This document shows positions 1-10,155 of a DNA stretch of 64,000 bases, piece after piece (the stretch's first letter is position 1; each line of letters begins with the position of its first letter). The stretch covers positions 124,001 to 188,000 of the forward strand of contig JADLZK010008556.1 of NCBI GenBank assembly GCA_015847255.1, written 5' to 3'. The notes under the pieces are model-generated. The model was not told the origin of the DNA. It ran no database searches and was given only the letters and a program-made list of their open reading frames with translations. Source of the stretch: Hyparrhenia diplandra. Taxonomy: Eukaryota > Streptophyta > Magnoliopsida > Poales > Poaceae. A program made the position numbers and the translations under genes.

Positions 1-887
1 TAGTTCATACATTCATATGCATCCTTGCTCCATTCTTTCACTTGGTCCTGAAATGGTATTCAAGATATTAGAACATTTCTTATAGAGTATCCAACATTTT
101 TTCTTCACATATAAATAAAGAAAACTTTATTATCCCCAACTCTCGTTTCTTTTGGCAATAGTCTATCCCAAAACATGATATCCTCTTCTTATCTGCTGAT
201 GACATGCTTTGGTGGAAAAGGTAGTTTTATTTTATTTTTCACCGACTCAATAAATGCTGTATCATTTTTTTTCACTAGCTACTCACACAAATAAAGATAG
301 AAATTGATTTCATTGACACGTCAAACTTGAACTAATTCAGTATTTACCAATGTACTTCCTTATTATGAACTGTGCTGTTGTTATACGAACAACAAATGCT
401 TCAGCATGCAGAACCCAGTGCCCAATTGCTTCTAGTTAATATAGATGTGAGCATCAGAAATACCTTCCAAATTGTGTCGAAATCATCAAAAGCATGATAC
501 TGGTCAGCTATTGTTGCTCCTACAATCTCACCAAGAGAAGTGAAGTACAACCTAATTTTCTTGTCTTCCATAAAGTGAGAGTAAAGGGCAGTGCCTGGAT
601 CACACTTCTTAGCATGATTAACCATCTTTTTCCAGGATGCATCTGGTGCATTGCTGAGAATCTAAAGGCAAGAAGGTGACAATGATCATCAAGAATTCAA
701 GATCTGATCAAGTAAAAAAAGATACAAGCATAATTTTACTCTTACATTGCGCAGTGTTTTCTCATCCATATAATACAGCCTCAGGAAGTGCTTCACCAAA
801 GTAATGCCTCTCTGTTTCAATGATTTACGTAAGAGACCCTTTTTGCAATCTTGTCCAGCGCCATACTTCATCATCCAGTGTTGGAAT

Positions 888-1360
888 TGTTAGACATAGT
901 AGTGTTCTAGTCATATTCCTATTGTAATCCTGTTAGAGTCCTAGTCCTATTAGAAGTCCTAGTGTAGTTAGGACACATAGAGTTCTAGAGGTTCGGAGAT
1001 GTGCAATGAACATGCCTGAACCGTGTCCAAGTCGGAGTCCTTCCCGTTGCATGTAGGTTTGCATGTTTTATGGTAAATCCTAGAAGGATTGCCATAGGGA
1101 CTTCATAGCAGCGGGGGGGGGAGGTCAAGGCCCAGGCCTATATAATGAAGCAAAAGCTTCAATAAAAAGTGTCTTTGTGTGTTAGGGACAAATCGTTCTC
1201 ATTGTCTCGTCTACTCAATCGCATTGTTTCATTGTCCTCGAAGTTCGCGTTTCACGTGGTGATCGCGATCACCATTCAAGGCGTCGTCAAGTCCGTTGGT
1301 TGAACTCGCCGGGTCATCGGGCTTGTGGGAACTACACGATCAAGTTGATCGGTTCCAACA
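888..1360 (+). repeat. 5' LTR of copia element
   Basis: Begins TGTTAGACAT and ends GGTTCCAACA, 473 bp. It matches 4595-5063 almost throughout; the differences are mostly small indels such as the G-run near 1111-1120. A TATA-like CCTATATAATG lies near 1138. The sequence directly after it is a primer-binding site. Confidence 0.9.
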
Positions 1361-1361
1361 C

Positions 1362-1375
1362 GTGGTATCGAGCCG
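1362..1375 (+). other. Primer-binding site of copia element
   Basis: GTGGTATCGAGCC lies directly after the LTR end. It resembles the TGGTATCAGAGC initiator-methionine tRNA complement used by most plant copia elements, with an indel-like difference. Confidence 0.7.
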
Positions 1376-1428
1376 TTCGGTGAAGATCAAGGCGGCGGCG
1401 GCTAGAAGGTGAAGAGAGGAGATCAAAC

Positions 1429-2085
1429 ATGGCGGGCGGTGATGGAGCAAGCACCGGCAACAACAAGTGCGCCAAGGAGAGCAATCTCATGTGGCCAATG
1501 CTTACTCGGACGAATTACGCCGAGTGGGCGATGTTGATGCAAATCAACTTTGAGGCATTGGAAAACGGGAGGCAATTGATTCCGGGTACCCGATGTCAAG
1601 CGATCGAGGATCATCGGGCCATGGGAGCACCGATGCGGTCGGTGCCTGGCCGAGATGTGGTCTACTCTAGGTGGCAAGAAATCGGTGAAAGAGGCGTGGG
1701 AGGCGGTCAAGACAATGAGGATTGGAGCGGATCGCGTGAAGGAAGTCGCGCCGAAACTCCTACAAGAATTTGAGAACATCGGTTTCAAAGAAGGAGAAGG
1801 GGTAGAAGATTTCGGCATGAGGATCACCAATCTTGTCACCACCCTCAAGTCACTAGGTGAGACGATCGAGGAAACTTCGGGTTGTCAAGAAGTTTTCGCG
1901 GGTCGTTCCACCACGTTTCAATCAAGTTTGCAGTATCCATTGAGATGTTTCTCGATCTCAAAACACTCAAAGTGGAAGAACCGGTGGGACATCTTCGCAA
2001 CGCAGAAGAAAGAGTTGATGCCAAGGTGGAGCGGACATCGACAAGGCGGGGCGCCCGTTACTCACGGAAGAAGATTGGCTTGAGA
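1429..2085 (+). pseudogene. copia gag remnant
   Basis: The start context ATGGCGGGC follows the leader. The first frame encodes a UBN2-type copia Gag N-terminus (LTRTNYAEWAMLMQINFEA). A frameshift near 1650 moves the protein to the next frame (KSVKEAWEAVKTMRIGADRV, then GVEDFGMRI). The zinc knuckle and the protease that should follow are missing; recognisable sequence resumes inside integrase near 2170. This points to an internal deletion of more than 1 kb relative to family length. Confidence 0.75.
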
Positions 2086-2169
2086 AACATAAGAACCGTT
2101 TCCAATCTAATCATGGCCGAGAAGGAGGCAACAACTATCAAGGCAAAGGCAGAAACTGAACTTGAAGGC

Positions 2170-2660
2170 AAACTGAAAGGCATAAGGACTGACAGAGGTG
2201 GTGAATTCAATTCAACTCGTTCGGTATCTTTTGCAATGAGACGGGCATCAAGCACTATACTACTACACCGTATACCCCTCAAAGAAAAGCGGAGTAGTGG
2301 AGCGTCGAAATCAAACGGTGGTTGAGATGGCAAGGTGCATGATGAAGAGCAAGAATGTTCCATCGTGCTATTGAGGCGAAGTAGTAGCAACAGCAAAGTA
2401 TACATCCTGAACCGATCTCCAACTAGAAGTCTAAATGGTGTCACACCATATGAGGCTTGGTATGGTAAGAAACCAAGGGTTGATCACCTCAGAGTTTTCG
2501 GTTGCATTGGGCATGTGAAGCAGATTGGTCCCGGCATCACCAAGTTATCGGCGGTCGGTCAAGATGGTGATGATTGGCTACGAAGATGGAACAAAAGGCT
2601 ATAGGATGCTAAATCGTGTCAAGGACGCTACATATCAGCGGGGATGTGATTTTCGGAAGA
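2170..2660 (+). pseudogene. copia integrase remnant
   Basis: Fragments in alternating frames carry the end of the catalytic core and downstream region: RTDRGGEFNS, a degraded TPYTPQ-like stretch, VVEMARCMMKSKNVPS, AVYILNRSPTRSLNGVTPYEAWYG, and VFGCIGHV. Several one- or two-base shifts and the missing N-terminal HHCC half make it inactive. Confidence 0.75.
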
Positions 2661-3039
2661 AGTCCAAGGTTGGGATTGGGCTGGTTCAGCAACTTGATTC
2701 AAGACAGTCGAAGAATTTGAAATTCAGCTCCGGTTCTTGTAGAAGATCCGACAATAGCACAGCGGGGCGGATTCAGAACCGGCAACTCCGGCCTTTGGGT
2801 TCCCCGAGCCTAGTTCCTCGCGGCAATCTTCGGGGAGGATCTTTGGGATCCAATTTCCCTCAAACACCGGCTCCATCCGATGCATCAAGCATTGATTGGG
2901 TTACACCAATTCAAGGGCGGTCCAGATTCGGAAGGAGTTCCTCTTCGATACGAGAACAACAATCGACGGATCTGCGTTTGATCATACCGATGAGATCGAA
3001 GATTATGAATACTGAGTGGTGTTTGTATGCTTGCGGTGA

Positions 3040-4553
3040 TGAACCGATGAGTGTTGAAGAAGCACTAGACGAGGATTGTTGGAAAGAAGCCATGGAAGCC
3101 GAAGTTACAGTCCATCAAGGCAAATGAGACTTGGTCTCGACAGACCGCCAAAGGGACACAAGGCAATCGGTGTGAAGTGGGTGTTCAAGGTTAAGAGGGA
3201 TTTGCTAGGAATATTGTGAAGCACAAAGCACGCTTGGTGGCCAAAGAATATGCACGAAGCAAGGAGTAGATTATGATGAAGTTTATGCACTAGTGGCAAG
3301 GTTGGAAACCATCGAGTGTTACTAGCGCTTGCATTTCGAGGGAGATTGGCGGGTTCATCATATGGATGTCAAGTCGGCCTTCTTAAATGGAGAACTCCAA
3401 GAGCGGTGTATGTTCATCAACCTCCCGGCTTTCTTGATCCCAAAGAATACTGAGGCAAAGTGTTGAAATTACACAAGGCGTTGTATGGTCTCAAACGGGC
3501 ACCAAGGGCATGGAATTTCAAATTGGATCAAGAGTTAAAAGCTCTAGGATTTCGTGAGAAGCAAAGTTGAACATGCGGTGTACAAAAGAGGCACAAGGTG
3601 ATAATTTGTTCTTTGGTTGGAGTATATGTGGATGACCTCATTGTTTGTGGACCAAACGATGCGAAGATAGCTGAGTTCAAGAATCAAATGAAAGATACTT
3701 TCAGCATGAGCGACCTTGGTTTACTCAGTTATTATTTGGGCATGGAGGTAAAACAAGAGAAGTCACAAATCACTATCTGTCAGAAAGCATATGCAGAGAA
3801 GATTGTTGAAACATGTGGGTGATAGGATGCAACATGGTTGATACTCCAATGGAGCAGAGAATTAAGCTTATTGCAACAAAGCCTGGTGCAGAATTTGACA
3901 CTACACGTTACAGGAGCATTATTGGGAGTTTGAGGTACTTGGTGAACACCAGACCTGACATAGCTTATTCAGTTGGCATTGTGAGCAGATTTATGGAGGC
4001 ACCAGGGAAGGAACATTGGGCAGCAGTCAAGAGGATTGTTAGATATATAGCAGGCACTCTTGATTGTGGCTGCAGGTTTCAGAAAGGGAAGAAGACTGAT
4101 CTAACATTGTTGGGTTTCACCGACAGTGATTGCTCCGGTGACTTGGTCGATAGGAAGAGCACCTCGGGGATCATCTTCTATCTCGGATCAAATCTGGTGA
4201 CTTGGGCTTCACAGAAACAGAAGGTGGTGGCCTTATCATCTTGTGAAGCAGAATACATTGCAGCTGCATCAGGAGCATGTCAGGGCGTGTGGCTAAGTCG
4301 GCTGATAGCAGAGATGATTGGTGAAGAACCTCAGAAGTTCAAGCTTTTGATAGATAATCAATCTGCTATTGAGATTGCCAAGAATCCCGTGTTCCATGAT
4401 AGAAGCAAACACATAGATACACGCTATCACTACATTAGGGACTGCATTGAGAAGGACATGGTCAAAGTTGATCATATCGGAATGAGGACGAGCAAGTTTC
4501 GACATTCCGACGAAGCCTCTCGGGAGAATCAAGTTCGTGGAGTTCAGACTTAA
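3040..4553 (+). pseudogene. copia reverse transcriptase and RNase H remnant
   Basis: A degraded polymerase reads in three frames: EALDEDCWKEAMEAE, GVKWVFKVKRD, then VYVDDLIVCGPND with the YVDD catalytic motif near 3624-3635. A largely open RNase H frame follows (3813-4553): RYRSIIGSLRYLVNTRPDI, FTDSDCSGDLVDRKSTSG, ALSSCEAEYIAAA and DNQSAIEIAKNPVFHDRSKH, which are the diagnostic copia C-terminal motifs. The RNase H part is the best-preserved piece of the element. A frame break at the end removes the last residues before the polypurine tract. Confidence 0.85.
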
Positions 4554-4594
4554 GCTTGGCGTCATTCGGGTGTGTAACAGATTAGGGGGTGAAA

Positions 4595-5063
4595 TGTTAG
4601 ACATAGTAGTGTTCTAGTCATATTCCTATTGTAATCCTATTAGAGTCCTAGTCCTATTAGAAGTCCTAGTGCAGTTAGGACACATAGAGTTCTAGAGGTT
4701 CTGGAGATGTGCACAGACATGCCTGAACCGTGTCCAAGTCGGAGTCCTTCCCCGTTGCATGTAGGTTTGCATGTTTTATGGTAAATCCTAGAAGGATTGC
4801 CATAGGGACTTCATAGCAACGGGGGGAGGAGGTCAAGGCCCCAGGCCTATATAATGAAGCAAAAGCTTCAATAAAAAGTGTGCTGTGTGTTAGGGACAAA
4901 TCGTTCTCATTGTCTCGTCTACTCAATCGCATTGTTTCATTGTCCTCGAGTTCGCGTTTCACGTGGTGATCGCAGTCACCGTTCAAGGCGTCGTCAAGTC
5001 CGTTGGTTGAACTCGCCGGGTCATCGGGCTTGTGGGAACTACACGATCAAGTTGATCGGTTCC
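4595..5063 (+). repeat. 3' LTR of copia element, last bases lost
   Basis: Preceded by a purine-rich tract (ATTAGGGGGTGAAA, 4581-4594). It begins TGTTAGAC and runs to GGTTCCA, lacking the final ACA of the 5' LTR. It abuts an inverted partial copy of the same LTR, forming a large palindrome. Confidence 0.85.
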
Positions 5064-5318
5064 ATATAGGCCTGGGGCCTTGACCTCCTCGCCCCGTTGC
5101 TATGAAGTCCCTATGGCAATCCTTCTAGGATTTACCATAAAACATGCAAACCTACATGCAACGGGAAGGACTCCGACTTGGACACGGTCGCAGGCGGTCA
5201 GGCATATCTCCGTAACCTCTAGAACTCTATGTGTCCTAACTACACTAGGACTTCTAATAGGACTAGGACTCTAACAGGATTACAATAGGAATATTACTAG
5301 AACACTACTATGTCTAAC
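5064..5318 (-). repeat. Inverted partial copia LTR
   Basis: This is the reverse complement of about the first 255 bp of the copia LTR, from the TATA region (TATAGGCCTGGGG) to the LTR start (TGTCTAAC). The terminal CA is replaced by CC. With 4595-5063 it makes a head-to-tail palindrome several hundred bases long. Confidence 0.85.
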
Positions 5319-5631
5319 CCGTAGTCACACATCGGTCCGGGCCCCAACTTGTAGCAGACTCCTATGTGCGTGTGTGATCCTACCGAGATTTGTTGCGGGT
5401 TATTGGCCCGGCTCCGATACCAATTGTTAGAACCGAGACTGGGCTCGGCTTCGGTCCGCCCAGCTTCAGACAGTCTGCGCGCCGAAGGGCACCTACACAG
5501 GCCCACGAAGCACTCATATCAAGGTCTGGGCCTAACTCAACCCAAAAGACTAGCCTAATAGGTGAGGACTGCCACGCCTTTATATGTTGTGCTCCCCACC
5601 ATCAATTACCGATGTGGGACTAATCCCAACA
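5319..5631 (-). mobile_element. TRIM-like LTR retrotransposon end (LTR, PBS, short internal part)
   Basis: On the minus strand an LTR of about 207 bp (5425-5631) begins TGTTGGGATTAGTCCCACAT and ends GGTTCTAACA. It is followed at once by TTGGTATCGGAGCC, a methionine-tRNA primer-binding site (about 5409-5423), and roughly 105 bp of noncoding internal sequence. No protein is encoded. The second LTR is absent where expected, because the copia sequence takes its place. The TCCCACAT start resembles known plant TRIM/SMART families, but the family is not assigned. Confidence 0.7.
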
Positions 5632-6520
5632 GGAATATCACATTTTTCGTATTCTACAGATATAAGAAATGTTAAAACTAACCAGAAAATGTTTTGACCT
5701 CTGATAGCACAAAACTGAAGTTAAAATAGTCCAAACTCAATTTCAGGATTACCTTCCCCTCGACGGTCCCTCACTGTGAAAGATTCACTTATAGCTTCTT
5801 GAACTCTCTCACCAAGATTATCAATAAGCTTTTACCCCAAGCCTAAACTTTCCACTCCTTGTGAACTTCGAGATATCACCAAAACAAATGTTCTCGAGGT
5901 ATGCCTCACCGTTTTTCAGTTTCAGTGTCAGTTTCCCTGTAAGCACCACCCCAACTTCGTCCCGTGGGCGTACTATATGGTTTTCAAACTCATCCGATGT
6001 CCAGCACTCACGATTGTTCGCATTGAAGTCACCATGAAGAACCACAATCTTGACATTGGCGTTGAGAAGCTGGGGAAAGTTGCTACCTTGCTGATTGCTT
6101 ACAACCAATTTTATCATGAGGTGACCCCCACCCGCTGCCTGGACCTCCTTCTTTGTAAAAATCTTGTCGCGCATGGAATTCACAAAGCTGAGTTTGTAGG
6201 TTGGAGGCAGGTTCTGTTCAATTCTTCCTCTGCACAGACACTGCATGAGCAGATCATGGTTGTAACAATGCAGGTTGCAAAAACTTGGAACACAAAACTT
6301 ACTGTGGGTTAGGAGAAAGGTTGCAGGGGCTTGTAAGTACTTCTGTCATCTCTTCAATAAACTGTTGAATGAAAAGAGGAACAGGGGGGAAAGGGTCACT
6401 ATTGCTGACACAGCTATGTGAATAGTAATTTATACTTTACAATACAATAGAGAGATGCATAGATGATACGAAATGAAACAAAGATGGCTGTCATTCTGTC
6501 AATTAGTGGGGCATAATTAT

Positions 6521-6686
6521 TTTTTTTAGAAAGGCGGCAAAAAGCTTTTGACGATTTTTATTAGACGCGTTATAAAGAAAAATAGAACAGAAGTTACAAA
6601 CACCACCACTGCTACTTTGGCTACTGCTACTGCTACTGCTACTGATGCTACTTTTTGCTAACATACAACACTGAACCACCCGGAAC
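6521..6686 (-). mobile_element. Short non-LTR retroposon in CBP60 intron
   Basis: A 166-bp insert is flanked by a perfect 16-bp direct repeat AGTGGGGCATAATTAT (6505-6520 and 6687-6702). The left end is a T-run, meaning a minus-strand poly(A) tail. The body starts AGAAAGGCGGCAAAAAGC and contains a (GCTACT)n tract at 6618-6652. Long target duplication plus poly(A) is the mark of L1-mediated retroposition. The insert could be a SINE or a very short 5'-truncated LINE. Confidence 0.75.
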
Positions 6687-7288
6687 AGTGGGGCATAATT
6701 ATCAGCAGCAGCATTCAACCGACAACTTGAGACCCTGTCCCCAATCCCAAGAGACAAAAGTTGACACTTTGGATGATTGACATGCTGAATTGCAAAACAC
6801 CACTTGAACAAACATTGTACAAAACTCAATGAATCTACCTATATATACCAGAAAGTTTTCTTGTGCATTACCCGGCTGAAAGCAGCGTTGATTCTTGTCA
6901 TGACCGCTTGCACACAGGCACAGCCAGTGGGACTGGGGAGCCCCTGTCCCTGGTGGTGGCTGCAACTGCAACTACAGCCCCTAATCTCACTGCAAATTAC
7001 ATTACCGGCACTCCGGCAGCAGCGAATTAGCTTTCCAGTTGAGGGATTTGAATCAAGATCGAACCATGAAAAGTCAACGATACGCAAACTCACAGGCCGG
7101 ACGGGGAGGCGGCACAGCCGCTTGAGCGCCTGCGTGGAGAAGGAAGCGGCCGGCTGCGGCGGTGAGCCTCCTCCGCCCGCCGGTACGCTGCCTTCCCCTC
7201 TGTCACCGTCCCCATCGCCGGCGCCGCCCTCCCACCCCCGCTTCTGTCGCCCGCGGCATGATGCAATCCACGGCCGGCGCCCGGCCAC

Positions 7289-7733
7289 CTCGCTCTACGC
7301 GTCGGGGCTCGCTTGCGTCACCGTTGCGAGTGTTGCTGCTTGCCGTAGGCCGGTGACTGGGGCGGCCACTGCCAACTGCCCACGTATTTATGCGCGGCTC
7401 AAAGGAGCGAAAATTGCAGCGCTTTTCGTCGCAGTCATCTCTATCCATCAGGAATTCAGGATTCACGGTCTCTTTCGGAGCTCAGCAAGGAACTGAGCTC
7501 AACCCAACGCTGTTTGTTTAGTTTGGCAGTGGTTGGACTCTTTGTTTAAAAAAAAAAAAATGATGAAGAGAGACAAGATGGCATGCACACCGGACAGACT
7601 TCACACGCGTAATCTACACGATTCTAACGCGAAGGCGACGGGGACGGGAGTTGAATGGTGGTTGGCTGATGGCCCACGGGACTTAAACACTGATCTCTCG
7701 GTTCCTGCTTCGTACCTCGTACGTGTCCAGCTG
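7289..7733. promoter_or_regulatory. Upstream region of the minus-strand CBP60 copy
   Basis: No gene is seen. The stretch lies between the probable first exon and the gypsy insertion, so it is the presumed promoter side. It holds a perfect 8-bp inverted repeat, GAGCTCAG...CTGAGCTC with a 7-nt loop (7478-7500), and an A-run at 7548-7560. The promoter function is inferred from position only. Confidence 0.3.
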
Positions 7734-8125
7734 TGTCACTGGACAAGATGGTGGCACACCCAGACCCAGAGTGACTGAAGATGAAGGTGGAGGCGTAACC
7801 CCAGAAGACGTCTTCAGCAAGGGAGGGCGTCCAAAGAGAAACCACAAGCCAAACACCCGCGTCGCTGGAGCTGACTGGGCTTAAAGACTATGAAGGCCCA
7901 TTTCGTTTAATTGATTCGCTTTGTTCAAGCCCATGTAATGGGCGGCCTAGTGTGTGTACAAGGAGCCGAGCTCCCAAGAGTTTTGGTAGGATTTGGCTAG
8001 ATTCGTTTTGAAACCGAGCCGGTTGGCTGCGGTGTCGATACCCGGTGATCGCCGTGGTGATCAAAGAACTCGAAACCTATCCTCGTTATCATAATACACT
8101 ATCGTGAGATTGTTGAGGGGTTACA
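7734..8125 (+). repeat. 5' LTR of chromovirus
   Basis: 392 bp, from TGTCACTGGACAAGATGG to GAGGGGTTACA. It pairs with 14535-14918. Confidence 0.9.
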
Positions 8126-8126
8126 T

Positions 8127-8140
8127 TGGTATCAGCTCCA
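8127..8140 (+). other. Primer-binding site of chromovirus
   Basis: TTGGTATCAGCTCC follows the 5' LTR and resembles the initiator-methionine tRNA complement. Confidence 0.75.
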
Positions 8141-8329
8141 TTCGATTCCAGCGAAATCAACTCCAAAGATCCATCGGCCGGCATGCAAACGCTTCGGTCG
8201 GCACGAAAGCCTCAATTGGCCATCGCCACCAGGTCGATTTCACCGTAATTCCCAAGCATGCGAGTAGGTTTGTGGGGAGTTGAGGTCCTGGCATCACTTC
8301 CGGCTCATCCGTATCTAACTAGAAGACAA

Positions 8330-9680
8330 ATGGCTAAGTCAACACCGGAGGAGCAACTTCTGGCAGATCCTCGCCCGCCGAAAAGTGCGAACTCCAAGGG
8401 AATCGACGACCTCAAGGGCTCTATGAAGGAGATGACCTCCATGAAGGAGGAGATCAAGGAATGGAAGCCAAAGATCGATGAGCGAGTGGGTGAATTGGAG
8501 AACGTCGTACTGGAATAGGGGAAGAAGCTGGATCTCACTCTCAACGACATTCCTCAAGCGCTGCCGGTGGAGAGCACGATCACCGTCGCACAAACTTCAC
8601 CAAGCTCGTCCAAAGTCGCTGGAGGGTACCCGCCACCTCCAGCGTTCGAGATGCCGGGCTCCGCACATCTGGAGTCATCCCTACTCAGGGCGGCGTCTGG
8701 GCCAAGTTGTCGCAGCTTGTCTGGTCATGGGGCGGTTTTCACCGTTGCCCCTGACCAACAAGCACGTCAGGTGTGGAACATTCGTTACAATCCCTTACTG
8801 CTGCTATTCAGAGTGCTGGGAACCAATTGAATATGCCTTCTCACTTTCCACCTATGCATTATTACCCTCATAGTGCTATGCCTGAAATTCCATTTCCACC
8901 ATTTGATGGCTCCAATCCTAAGTTGTGGATTACTAATATCGAGACCTATTTTTCTGTTTATGGTGTTGATAGAACTCTTTGGGTCAAAATAGCCACTATG
9001 CATTGTACTGGTCAAGCACAGTTATGGCTCCACACTCTTAGAACCAAACATGAAACTATGACTTGGGTTGAGTTTACATCCCTCGCTTGTCGAAGTTTGA
9101 TAGAGATGAGCACAACCACATACTTAGACACTTCTTCCACATTAAACAGACCACTACAGTTTCTGATTACATAGAAGGCTTTAGTGAAATAGTCCACCAA
9201 ATACTCATACATGATCCCACAATGCCTTCTTATGTCATTACCAATAGGTTCATTGATGGCCTTAAGAAAGAAATTCGTGATGTAGTTATGTTACATAGAC
9301 CACAGGATCTGGATACTGCTGGTTCTCTTGCTTTGATACAGGAGGAGGCTATGCAAGATTCTCTCAGTAAAGATACTAGAAGACTGGATTTCACTGGCTA
9401 TTCTAAGAAGCAAGCTGCTAAACCTATGAAGCCTGGCTTCCCTGATAAACACAATTATGCTTATCAAAAGCCACCACATCCAAGAGTTGAAGATAGAAGA
9501 GCTCAAGAGTTTAACAAGAACAGAACTGCTGATGACAGATTGTCTGCACTTAAGAATTACAGAAAATCCAAGAGACTTTGCTTCAAGTGTGGAGACAAGT
9601 GGAATCCAAGACATTAGTGTCCACCCAATATTTCTGTCCATGCTATGGAAGAGGTCTGGATGGTGCTGACTGATGATAGC
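8330..9680 (+). pseudogene. Ty3/gypsy gag remnant
   Basis: The frame opens at ATG 8330 with a charged helical stretch (MKEEIKEWKPKIDERV) and is stopped by TAG at 8516. A retrotransposon-gag core follows in shifted frames: IPFPPFDGSNPKLWITNIETYF, QAQLWLHTLR, HILRHFFHIKQTTTVSDYI, FIDGLKKEIRDVV. The zinc knuckle near 9582-9620 reads CFKCGDKWNPRH, then a TAG stop, then C. The expected first histidine is Asn and the residue before the last Cys is a stop. The Gag is therefore inactive. Confidence 0.85.
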
Positions 9681-9780
9681 CATCCCTATTTCAAAGAATG
9701 AAGAACCTCCCTGTTTCAGCAATGAAGAACCTCCTGATGAGACTGATGAAGAATTCATGGCGATATCACTTCAAGCCGTC

Positions 9781-10110
9781 GAGGAATAGAAAGTTTTATG
9801 ACCATTAGATTCAGAGGCTATGTTGGTGATAAGGAAATGTTTATGTTGCTAGACTCTAGTAGTTCTCTTTGTTTCATCGGTGACACACTAGCCAAGGAGT
9901 TTCATGGGACGAAACCACTAGAAAAACCAACATTTGTGTAAGTTGCAAATGGTGAAATCATTGACTGCACTCATGAACTCAATGGCTGCTTATGGGGCAT
10001 TTTAAGGGCATTCTTTCAAATCTGACTTCAAGATCATTCCTCTCCAAGGCTATGATGTGGTATTAGGCATGGACTGGTTATCCCAACATAATCCAATGAC
10101 CGTCCACTAG
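9781..10110 (+). pseudogene. gypsy aspartic protease remnant
   Basis: The stretch encodes RGYVGDKEMFMLLDSSSSLCF and, after frame breaks, GYDVVLGMDWL. The canonical active-site triplet D-S/T-G reads D-S-S, so catalysis would be lost even without the frameshifts. Confidence 0.65.
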
Positions 10111-10155
10111 AGCCAAAAATGGATACAATTCTACTATAAGAATCAGACTGTCAAA

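Larger units (their letters stand above)
888..5631. mobile_element. Composite LTR-retrotransposon insertion in a CBP60 exon
   Basis: The insertion is bounded by a perfect 5-bp duplication GGAAT (883-887 and 5632-5636). Removing it and one GGAAT restores a continuous exon reading frame, so the borders are exact. From the left it holds a copia element in plus orientation (LTR 888-1360, internal 1361-4594, LTR 4595-5063), an inverted partial copia LTR (5064-5318), and a minus-strand TRIM-like internal stretch and LTR (5319-5631). The left terminus is a copia LTR start (TGTTAGAC) and the right terminus is a TRIM LTR start in inverse (CCCAACA). Two different element types therefore share one target duplication. 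Confidence 0.85.
1..7288 (-). pseudogene. CBP60-like calmodulin-binding protein gene, split by a retrotransposon; runs off left edge
   Basis: Reading the minus strand, exons with GT-AG borders encode the conserved plant CBP60 (calmodulin_bind) core. A probable GC-rich first exon is 7094-7288 (ends at GTGAGT; weakly supported). Then come 5753-6301 (motifs LPPTYKLSF, VVLHGDF, WTSDEFENHIV, TGKLTLKLKNG, RVQEAI, RDRRGE), an exon now split into 5632-5653 and 746-887 (YEKCDI / PTLDDEVWR, then GITLVKHFLRL), 464-661 (WKKMVNHAKKC, LYFTSLGEIVG) and 1-47 (DQVKEWSKDAYE), which continues leftwards. Family members are nuclear DNA- and calmodulin-binding regulators of salicylic-acid immunity; that role is inferred here. 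The copy is broken three ways: a 4.7 kb composite retrotransposon in an exon (888-5631), a one-base frameshift near 5826 just before DNLGERV, and another near 829 between QKGSL and KSLKQRG. It is paralogous to the plus-strand gene at 30760-37665. Confidence 0.85.

Noticed and set aside
360..440. Possible extra CBP60 exon (minus) reading GHWVLHAEA
   Set aside because: It resembles the paralog KWRLHAYE, but phase and splice sites do not fit. The exon at 1-47 (DQVKEWSKDAYE) fits both, so this stretch is intronic.
5319..5631. Cassandra-type TRIM with 5S rRNA promoter
   Set aside because: No 5S rRNA-like block could be recognised in the LTR, so it is called only TRIM-like.
6839..7496. Long overlapping open frames on both strands in GC-rich DNA
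   Set aside because: High GC makes stops rare in every frame. Only the minus-strand frame from 7288 was kept, and only as a weak first exon.
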